Shown piece after piece: positions 24,842 through 31,921 of a DNA stretch of 31,921 nt (its first letter is position 1; each line of letters starts with the position of its first letter). Position numbers and translations under genes: made by a program. The notes under the pieces were generated by a model. The model searched no databases and was not told the origin of the DNA. It worked only from the letters and a program-made list of their open reading frames with translations. This DNA is from Bacteroidales bacterium (GTDB taxonomy: Bacteria; Bacteroidota; Bacteroidia; Bacteroidales; Lentimicrobiaceae): NCBI GenBank assembly GCA_016709025.1, contig JADJEQ010000033.1, positions 1-31,921 on the forward strand, given 5' to 3'.

Positions 24842-25885
24842 TTAGTCGTTGTGATTTGCTTTTGCAATTTCTAAAGCTCTGTGAAGTTTGTCAGCAAACC
24901 ATTGTTTGTCAGGTAATTCAGTTAAGAACTGAGCAACTTTTATTTCATTGTTATCAAACATCAGAAGTTCCACGTGCTCTGTATTGCCTTCACTACAAAG
25001 CAATAAACCAATAGGTGAATCTTCGCCAGATTGTATTTCATGCTTTTGCAACCAGCGCAAGTAAAGTTCCATTTGGGCTTTGTATTCGGGTTTAAATTTG
25101 CCAAGCTTCAAGTCGATGGCAACAAGTCGCTTTAACCTTCGGTGGTAAAACAATAAATCGAGGTGGTAATCTACGGCATCTATTGATATTCTTTTTTGTC
25201 TTTCCAGGAAAGCAAAACCGTTGCCTACCTCCAAAATGAATTGTTGAAGATTGGCAATCAAGGCAGTTTCCACATCACATTCCGAATAGCATCCTTTTAA
25301 CCCCATAAAGTCAAGAATATAGCTGCTCTTTAACACAAGTTCGGGACTTAAAGAATTTTCTTCTTTCAATTCTTTTAGTGCCTGTTCTATTTTTACTTGC
25401 TGTTTTGCTGCAATGACCGTACGTTCATACAACATTTTATCTATTTGTTCGGCTAGTGTGCGGGTATTCCAGCGTTGCAGTATAGCCATTTCAAGATAGA
25501 ATTCCTGTTTTAGGGTATCTTTTTCGTAAGCCAGGGTCTTTAGGTGAGTCCAGTTCAATTGTCTCTGCACTGCGGAGAGAATTTGTTGCTCAGAAAAACT
25601 CTCTGCACAGCGGAGACAATGCCTTAAATGCTTCTCTGACCATCCTGTACCAAATGTTTTAATAAGTGATTCTGCTAGATTTAAGATTATTTGTTTGCCA
25701 TAAGGTGCCCGGTCTCCTTTAAGAATGAATTTTTGAATATGCTTTCCTACCTGGTAGTTTAGTATGGTAGCTTCGGCATTAGCAGCAACAGCAATCCGTT
25801 TACGTGCTTCGGTGATTAAAGCTGAAATCGTATTGAACAGATCTGAAATTTCTATATTCAGAGGTTTTACATCTTTATTACTCAT
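24842..25885 (-). CDS. PD-(D/E)XK nuclease family protein (YhcG/DUF1016 type)
   Basis: This 347-residue protein has the two-part build of the YhcG family. The N-terminal DUF1016 helical domain includes YQVGKHIQKFILKGDRAPYG, AESLIKTFGTGWSEKHLRH, RQLNWTHLKTLAY and WNTRTLAEQIDKMLYERT. A C-terminal PD-(D/E)XK nuclease follows, with Asp in VDYHLDLLFYHRRLKRLVAI and the continuation DLKLGKFKPEYKAQMELYL, where D-L-K supplies the core acid and Lys. The family is often found in defence or mobile islands and is thought to cut or process DNA. The gene is intact. ATG 25885 is the start. A palindromic repeat copy lies 105 bp upstream. Two near-identical 17-bp segments (25562 and 25600) encode different residues in different frames. 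Confidence 0.9.
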   Translation of the reverse strand: MSNKDVKPLNIEISDLFNTISALITEARKRIAVAANAEATILNYQVGKHIQKFILKGDRAPYGKQIILNLAESLIKTFGTGWSEKHLRHCLRCAESFSEQQILSAVQRQLNWTHLKTLAYEKDTLKQEFYLEMAILQRWNTRTLAEQIDKMLYERTVIAAKQQVKIEQALKELKEENSLSPELVLKSSYILDFMGLKGCYSECDVETALIANLQQFILEVGNGFAFLERQKRISIDAVDYHLDLLFYHRRLKRLVAIDLKLGKFKPEYKAQMELYLRWLQKHEIQSGEDSPIGLLLCSEGNTEHVELLMFDNNEIKVAQFLTELPDKQWFADKLHRALEIAKANHND

Positions 25886-25990
25886 ATAAAATATCTTATA
25901 GCTGGTTCAAATTCAAAGGTAAACATATACACTATCCTGCTCGATACAATTTATACTCAATCGCAATGAATTTGCAAAGCAAGATTCTTG

Positions 25991-26068
25991 CAGATTGAGT
26001 TATGCCGGGGCGCACAGTATCTTCCGCCAGCCGGCGGATCGCAAAATGATTCAGCAACGGTATAACTT
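25991..26068 (+). repeat. Intergenic imperfect-palindrome repeat, copy B
   Basis: This is the most symmetric copy. GAGTTATGCCG (25997-26007) pairs with CGGTATAACTT (26058-26068), and inside it CCGCC-AGCC-GGCGG forms a perfect hairpin followed by ATCGCAA. It lies in the 324-bp gap between the RND-operon TolC gene and the nuclease gene; the rest of that gap shows no gene. Confidence 0.75.
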
Positions 26069-26209
26069 TCTATTCAAATACATCATTCAAAACAACTACT
26101 CATCATTCACCCGGGTAACAGTATCTATCTTTATTTACCCAATGGCTATCATTGGAAAAAACACAAAGATTTAAAGTACCCGAAAGTTAAGTTTAGTTTT
26201 GTCCTTTAC

Positions 26210-27505
26210 CTAGTTCCCCAACTGAAAACTCAATCTCTTCAATTCCACCTCAGCCACCTTGGCAGCAAAGCTGAGATTCACCAGCTGGTACCCTGAATTC
26301 TCAAAGCTGGCCTGTGCTGCTTTTATATCCAGCAGGGTAGCCTGGTTCAGACGGAATCGTTCCATCACAATAGCAATAAGCTTTGCCGATAACTCTACCG
26401 TGCCCTGCTGCAATTCAAGCTGCTGCAGGTTGGTGGTATACGACTGAAACGTCCTGATTGCATCAGCTTTCAGCGAATGGAGGAGGTTTTCCTGCTGCAG
26501 CCTTGCATTCATTACATTGAAAGTAGCCACTTCTTTCTGGGCTTTATAGGCATTCCCGTTATAAATCGGTACCTGCAGGCTAACCCCGGCATAAGGGCCA
26601 TAATTCTGGTTCAAAAGGGTAAAACCTGCAGCGCTTTGTGAACGATTAAAATTCACCCCTGTATTCAGCCGCAGGGAGGGATATCGCTGTGCTGACACCT
26701 CCTTCACCACCATTTCATTGATGCGGATCTGCTGCCCCGACGAAAGATATTGCGGGTTTTGCTTTAATCCTTCCAGTACCCTTTCAAGTTGAAGGGCCTG
26801 GTCCACAAGTATGGTATCCTGTACTTCTACAGGGACAAAGCTTTTCATACTCATGATTTCCTGCAGACTGGTCTTCGACTGCTCCACCACCAGCAGCTGG
26901 TATCGTTCTGATTGTTCTACTGAACTTAAATCAAGCTGTGCCTGCAACAGGTCGGCATCATTGGCCAGTCCGGCGGCTTGTTTCTGCTTTACCCATTCCA
27001 GCTTGGTCTCCGACACTTCCAGGTTAGCCCTGATAATTTCCAGGTACTCCTGCTGCCTTACCACATCATAATATGCCGTCATCACCAGGGCAATGGTATT
27101 CTGGATCTCCAGGTTCAGGAGCAGTTCGCTCTGCTTTTGCAGTTGTTCCAGCTTCTCTTTGGTGGCCACTACTTTAAATCCGTTGAACAGCAACATTCCT
27201 GCAGTCAGGCTCGAATTCAGTGTGTTCCCGCTGGCATTGCTTTTGTTAATCTCAGTGCCGTTATTCAACTCCTGGTTTACATTGGTGAGCGACTGGTTAT
27301 CGGTGATGCTGGCATTTACCGTGGGCAGCGCCCCTGCAACTCCCGGGTGGTTATTGATTTTGCTGATAGCCACATTGTTTTCTGCAATCCTGATGCCGAA
27401 AGAGTTCTCTAAGGTGGTATCAATAGCGGCTTTCAGGCTTAGAAGTTGCTGGGCCTGCAATACTAATGGAAATATCAGCAATAAACCGATATATATTCGT
27501 TTCAT
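26210..27505 (-). CDS. TolC-family outer-membrane channel of the RND efflux operon
   Basis: This 431-residue outer-membrane factor has a signal peptide (MKRIYIGLLLIFPLVLQAQQ) and two OEP repeats rich in Gln, Leu and Ala. Repeat features are SLKAAIDTTLENSFGIRIAE, NASGNTLNSSLTAGMLLFNG and, in the second half, YPSLRLNTGVNFNRSQSAAG and YAGVSLQVPIYNGNAYKAQ. It begins 6 bp after the RND permease stop, so it is the third gene of the adaptor-permease-channel operon. It completes a tripartite pump that moves small molecules from the periplasm or inner membrane out of the cell. Intact. Confidence 0.92.
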   Translation of the reverse strand: MKRIYIGLLLIFPLVLQAQQLLSLKAAIDTTLENSFGIRIAENNVAISKINNHPGVAGALPTVNASITDNQSLTNVNQELNNGTEINKSNASGNTLNSSLTAGMLLFNGFKVVATKEKLEQLQKQSELLLNLEIQNTIALVMTAYYDVVRQQEYLEIIRANLEVSETKLEWVKQKQAAGLANDADLLQAQLDLSSVEQSERYQLLVVEQSKTSLQEIMSMKSFVPVEVQDTILVDQALQLERVLEGLKQNPQYLSSGQQIRINEMVVKEVSAQRYPSLRLNTGVNFNRSQSAAGFTLLNQNYGPYAGVSLQVPIYNGNAYKAQKEVATFNVMNARLQQENLLHSLKADAIRTFQSYTTNLQQLELQQGTVELSAKLIAIVMERFRLNQATLLDIKAAQASFENSGYQLVNLSFAAKVAEVELKRLSFQLGN

Positions 27506-27511
27506 GGCAGT

Positions 27512-30500
27512 CTATTTAAACTGGTTGTCAATCTCTTCCTGTGTTTTATGCCTTCCGGAGATGTAGGTATACATGGCCGGGATCACAAACAGGGTGAGGA
27601 TCAATGAGAATAAAATACCTCCAACAATTACAATCCCCAGCGGGATGCGACTGGTGGCAGCACCACCAAGGCTGAGAGCTATTGGAAGGGCTCCCAGGGA
27701 GGTGGCAAGGCTGGTCATCAATATAGGACGAAGTCGATGGGAAGCAGCTTCCAGCACAGCTTCATACTTCGACATTCCTTTAGCTCTTTTCTGGTTAGCA
27801 AACTCCACGATCAGGATACCATTCTTAGTCACCAGTCCGATCAGGGTAATCATCCCGATCTGTGAGAAGATGTTAAGGGTTTGCCCGAAGATGCTCAATG
27901 AAAGCACTGCACCTGCAATAGCCAGGGGGACGGTGATCATGATAATAAGCGGATCCCTGAAGCTTTCGAATTGTGCTGCGAGGATAAGGAAAATCAGCAA
28001 TAAGGCGAGTGCAAAGGCAAAGCTGGTATTGGAAGAACTTTCTGCATAGTCGCGCGAAGGCCCGCTCAGAGAGGTCTGGAATGAATCATCAAGCATCTTT
28101 TTTGCCAGTTCCTGCATTACCTCAACCCCGTCGCCCACAGTTTTCCCTTCTGCGAGGGAAGCGGATATGGTGGCCGACTTATACCGGTTATAATGATAGA
28201 GTGAAGGGGGATTGGCATTGGTGCTTAGTTCCACAACCTCCGAAAGGGCGATATTGTTACCAAGATTATTCCTGACATACAGTTTGGAAATGTCAGCAGG
28301 CTCCTGCCGGTCGGGGAGTCCCACCTGGCTGATCACCTGGTACTGCCGGCCATTCATAATGAAATAAGCCAGCCTGCGCCCGCTGAAAGCCGATTGTACC
28401 ACGGAGGCGATGTCGGAAACGGTAAGTCCCAGTTCCCTCGCCTTGATACGGTCGATAAGGATATCCACCTCCGGTTTATTGAATTTCAGGTTCACATCCA
28501 CATTCTGGAAGGTCTTGTCGTTACGGGCCGCATCCAGGAATTTTGGGATTACCTCTTTCAGCTTGTTGAAATCGAGGTTCTGGATCACGAACTGAACTGG
28601 TAAGGAGCCCCTGGAACCTAAACCCACAGCAATGGTCTGTTCTTCTACCGGGAAGACTCTCAGGTTGTTGAACCTTGCAGTTTTTTTGCTCAGGTCACGC
28701 GCAATTTCGCTTTGGCTGCGTTCTCTTTCGCTGGCAGGAACAAGTCCCAGGCGGCCAAAGAATCCGTTCATTCCTTGTCCGCCAAAACCAGGGAGACTCA
28801 TAAAGAAAAACTTCCCTTCGGGTACTGAATCAATCATATAATTGGCAAATTCTGCCCCTGCATGACTCATAAACTCATAGCTGGAGCCTTCGGGGCCTGT
28901 TGCCTGGAAACGGATGCTGCCCTTGTCTTCCATTGGGGCTATTTCGCTTTGCAGGTTACGCCCAAGAATGAAGATGATAAGCAGGCAACCAATAATGATC
29001 AGCCACGATAGCCATCGTTTTTGAAGGAATTTATCTAAATTGTATTTATAACCCGATTCCATGCCTTTGAAGAAAGGCTCAGTGGCTTTGTAGAATTTTC
29101 TTTCATGGGCACGGGGATTGTTCAGGTATACATTCAGTACCGGGGTAATGGTAAGGGAAACAAAGGCAGAAATCAGCACAGCCACTGCCACTACAACCGC
29201 GAACTCCCTGAAAAGGCTTCCCACAAATCCCTGCAGAAACAGTACCGGGAGAAACACAATGGCAAGGGTAACAGAGGTAGATATAACAGCAAAAAAGATC
29301 TCCTTGCTGCCTCCAGAGCTGCCCGTCGAATAGGCATCCCTCCTTCGAATTTCCTGAAAATATTTTCTGTGACCACAATTCCATCATCTACCACCAGTCC
29401 GGTGGCCAGGATAATACCCAATAAGGTGAGAAGATTGATGGAGAATCCTGCCAGGTACATCACAAAAAAGGTGGCAATCAGTGAAATAGGGATATCAATC
29501 AAAGGCCTCAAGGCAATCAGCCAGTTCCTGAAAAAGAGGAAAATTACCGCAATCACCAGCAGGAAGGAGATAAGCAGGGTTTCTTCCACTTCCTTTAATG
29601 AGCGGCGAACATTCCTGGTATTGTCGATGAGAGTAGTGAATTGAATATCATTTTTTTGCGATTTCCGGATTTCCTCCAGTCGCTTATTAAATTCATCGGA
29701 GATATTCACATAATTGGCACCTGGCTGTGGAATAACAGCTAAACCTACGCCTCCTACACCATTCAGCTTCCAGCTTTGTTCCATCTGTTCCGGCCCCAGC
29801 TCTACTTTTGCAACATCGCCCAGCCTCACAATACCTTGCTTATCCTCACGCAGGATCAGGTCACGGAATTCTTCTTCTGTGGTCAGTCTGCCCAGTGCCC
29901 TGATGGTAAGTTCTGTCTTTACCCCACTGATCTTACCTGATGGAATTTCAACATTTTCCTTATTCAGCACATTGCTGATATCGTTGAATGCCAGGTGATA
30001 GGCATTGAGTTTGTCAGGGTCCACCCAGATACGCATCGAGGGCCTTTTATTCCCGAAAATGTTCACAGCACTTACCTCCGGGATGGTCTGGAATTTATTC
30101 TGAAGCACATTCTCTGCATAATCGCTCAGTTCCATCAAGCCCTTGGTCTCGCTCTGTATAGCCATCAGGATGATGAAGTCGCTATTAGCGTCTGCTTTTG
30201 TCACAACGGGAGGTGCATCAATATCCTGGGGCAAGTTCCTTGAGGCCTGGCTTACTTTGTCGCGGACATCATTGGCAGCGGCTTCCAGGTCTTCCCCCAC
30301 ATTGAATTCCACGGAAATATTACTGTTTCCAACAGTACTCGATGATGTGATGGTGCGGATACCGGGAATCCCGTTGATGGATTTCTCCAGGGGCTCGGTG
30401 ATCTGGCTTTCGATAATATCGGCATTGGCACCGGCATAAGAAGTGCTCACCGAAACCACGGGTGGGTCGATGGCAGGATATTCCCGCACCCCAAGCAGGT

Positions 30501-30588
30501 TGAAGCCAATGACACCGAACAGGACGAGGAAGAGGCTCATCACAATCGCCAAAACTGGCCTTCGGAGCGATAATTCAGATATATTCAC
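27512..30588 (-). CDS. RND (HAE1/AcrB-type) efflux permease (one frameshift)
   Basis: This is a proton-driven inner-membrane pump of about 1,026 residues. The start is GTG 30588 (MNISELSLRRPVLAIVMS). Family features are FNLLGVREYPAIDPPVVSVS, the porter-domain text TITSSSTVGNSNISVEFNVG, the TM4 motif GLVVDDGIVVTENI (Asp pair for proton relay), QFESFRDPLIIMITVPLAI, and GLVTKNGILIVEFANQ in TM10. The frame from 30588 derails after RRAALEA. The true text resumes as GSKEIFFAVISTSVTLAIVF in the frame that ends at 27512. One missing G near 29310-29314 restores ALEGSKEIFF, the expected sequence. Probably a sequence error, otherwise an inactive pump. It follows the adaptor gene by 62 bp and precedes the TolC gene. 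Confidence 0.9.
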
Positions 30589-30650
30589 TTTGGATGGGTC
30601 TTTCTTTTACAATGGTTTTGGGTGGCTACACTTACAGGAAATCAATGATG

Positions 30651-31685
30651 TTAAGGGATGACGTTCAGGGTGCGCCTCACTTTCACAATGGCTCCCGGCC
30701 TTACAAACAACATCCCGCTCACCACTACGCTATCACCAATATTGATTCCCGAGAGGATTTCAACCTTTTTACTGCTCCGGTTGCCGGTTTCCACATTTTT
30801 AAAGACTGCTTTCCCGCCTTCCACAACCACCAGCTGGTTCGCCAGGGCATCGGGAATAATGGCATTGGTGGGGACATTGATTCCCGAACGGGACTGGCCG
30901 ATATAGACTTTCACAAACGAACCCGGGTAAAGCGATCCTGAAGTAAGCAAAGCCCGTACATTCACATTCCGGCTTTCCTCGTTGATCCTGGGCTCCAGGG
31001 CCATCACCGTTGCTACGAGCGTATCATTGGATCCATTGGGTTTGATCATCACCCTGGTGCCGGGTTTAACAAGCGAAACTCTTGTTTCCGGGACAGAGAA
31101 ATCGATTTTCACCTTATCCGACTGGCTCAGGGTCCCCAATACCGTTTGAGGGGTAACATATGCCCCGGCGCTCACTTGCCGCAATCCTAGTTTTCCGGAG
31201 AAAGGTGCCTTGATAATGGTTTTGTCCAGTTGTGCGGAGGTAATCCTGACACTGGCCTCCAGCACATTCAGCTGGTTAAGGGCAGCATCATATTCTGCCT
31301 GGTTAACCCCATTTACTTTGAGCAGGCCGTTTAGTCTTTTTTCAGTCTTCTCAGCCAGGGCCAGCTGACTTTTCTGTTGATCAAGCTGCGCCTGCAGTTC
31401 CTCGTTATTGAGCCTGGCCAGTATCGTCCCTTCCTGCACGAAGGCTCCATCGGGCATACTCAGCCAGGTGATCCTTCCACTGGCTTCGGGATGGATTTCG
31501 ATCATATCAAAAGCCACCACAGCGCCATTCACCTCAATCATGATGGGGATCTCCTGTTGCCCGGCAATCAGCACATCCACCAATGGGGGTGGCTTGTCTT
31601 TTTTATTCTGGTCCTTGCCGGTTTTTTTACAGGCCACCAGCAGACTTATCGTTAGCAGCAGGAATAAGGATAGTTTCAGGTTCAT
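30651..31685 (-). CDS. RND periplasmic adaptor lipoprotein
   Basis: This 344-residue membrane-fusion protein of the RND pump begins with a lipoprotein signal, MNLKLSLFLLLTISLLVACK (lipobox LVAC, Cys19). A barrel-sandwich domain (EIHPEASGRITWLSMPDGAF, TIIKAPFSGKLGLRQVSAGA) surrounds a helical hairpin (NNEELQAQLDQQKSQLALAE), then come beta-barrel and C-terminal domains (INVPTNAIIPDALANQLVVV). The start is ATG 31685. The frame also runs 53 codons further upstream to 31844, but that part translates the palindromic repeat, so I reject it. It is the first gene of the efflux operon. Confidence 0.92.
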   Translation of the reverse strand: MNLKLSLFLLLTISLLVACKKTGKDQNKKDKPPPLVDVLIAGQQEIPIMIEVNGAVVAFDMIEIHPEASGRITWLSMPDGAFVQEGTILARLNNEELQAQLDQQKSQLALAEKTEKRLNGLLKVNGVNQAEYDAALNQLNVLEASVRITSAQLDKTIIKAPFSGKLGLRQVSAGAYVTPQTVLGTLSQSDKVKIDFSVPETRVSLVKPGTRVMIKPNGSNDTLVATVMALEPRINEESRNVNVRALLTSGSLYPGSFVKVYIGQSRSGINVPTNAIIPDALANQLVVVEGGKAVFKNVETGNRSSKKVEILSGINIGDSVVVSGMLFVRPGAIVKVRRTLNVIP

Positions 31686-31759
31686 AGGGCAGGTAAGCTT
31701 TGAAAAGAAAATGGCAATAGGTGATGTTAATCCACGCGCCAAAACCCCCCCAATTCCTT

Positions 31760-31865
31760 GCGTTAGCAATCCGTCATCTAACGGAAGCTGATTGGAATGA
31801 GTTATACCGACCGGAGTAATTGTCCGCCAGTTGACGGATCGCAATCCTATTCCGTTTCGGTATAG
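31760..31865 (+). repeat. Intergenic imperfect-palindrome repeat, copy C, with an adjacent inverted half-copy
   Basis: The full copy runs from 31786: AGCTGATTGGAATGAGTTAT, then ACCG, the inner stem TCCGCCA-GT-TGACGGA, ATCGCAA, and TTCCGTTTCGGTATA. Just before it, 31761-31785 (GCAATCCGTCATCTAACGGA within it) looks like an inverted, diverged copy of the inner stem, and CGTTAG/CTAACG form a 6-bp inverted repeat. It lies upstream of the efflux adaptor gene. Confidence 0.7.
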
Positions 31866-31900
31866 ATAGACGGCATATCAGGAAGATTAACAAATAACTA

Positions 31901-31921
31901 ATGAAAAAGGATACAATATTA
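31901..31921 (+). CDS. Possible first codons of a divergent gene (cut by window edge)
   Basis: ATG at 31901 opens seven codons (MKKDTIL) to the window end, on the plus strand and divergent from the efflux operon. TetR regulators often sit divergently beside RND pumps and can begin in this way, but seven codons cannot prove it. No Shine-Dalgarno sequence is evident. Confidence 0.25.

Noticed and set aside
31686..31844. Upstream extension of the efflux adaptor frame (53 codons)
   Set aside because: The extension translates repeat copy C and precedes a perfect lipoprotein signal at ATG 31685.
1..31921. CRISPR arrays, tRNA or rRNA genes, IS elements
   Set aside because: No regularly spaced direct repeats, cloverleaf-like GTTCGA regions or transposase frames were recognised by eye.

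Overview
The window is about 32 kb of a moderately AT-rich bacterial chromosome and almost every gene is on the minus strand. The likely source is a Bacteroidota. One secreted protein ends in a type IX secretion (Por) sorting domain, ribosome binding sites are weak, and the accessory proteins are typical of that phylum. No rRNA, tRNA, CRISPR array or intact transposon was seen.

Layout. (1) 1-1023: an SDR oxidoreductase, cut by the window edge, and an NTF2/SnoaL-like protein. (2) 1370-4559: two secreted proteins, a propeller-like T9SS cargo and an esterase with a CBM9-like front domain. (3) 4970-17643: the centre of interest, a RiPP natural-product operon read right to left. It starts with a precursor that has a nitrile-hydratase-type (NHLP) leader and a Gly-Gly cleavage site. 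A PoyD-like radical SAM epimerase and a cobalamin-type radical SAM enzyme of the RiPP C-methyltransferase family follow. Then come a TolC outer-membrane channel, an HlyD adaptor, a C39-peptidase ABC exporter, a second NHLM ABC protein and a small membrane protein. (4) 18082-23869: a broken serine hydrolase, PhzF, a DinD/BRO-type protein, an unrecognised 166-residue protein and a badly broken Ntn-hydrolase. (5) 24188-25885: a GyrI-like protein and a YhcG-type PD-(D/E)XK nuclease. (6) 26210-31685: an RND efflux operon (adaptor, permease, TolC), with the first codons of a possible divergent gene at the right edge.

How the RiPP genes fit together (inference from the families). The leader carries the precursor to the two radical SAM enzymes, which would invert residues to D and add carbon-bound methyl groups. 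The C39 domain cuts after Gly-Gly, and the ABC, HlyD and TolC proteins carry the product across both membranes. The 48-residue core is Val/Thr/Ala/Glu-rich, has no Cys, Lys or Arg, and does not resemble the published proteusin cores I know.

Two structural points affect the whole annotation. First, at least ten reading frames break at single-base indels, mostly in short homopolymers; the precursor and the HlyD gene are among them. Uncorrected sequencing error is the simplest explanation, so I give reconstructed gene extents. Second, an imperfect palindrome of about 80 bp occurs four times between genes, near 1132, 17845, 25991 and 31786, and is a REP-like repeat family.
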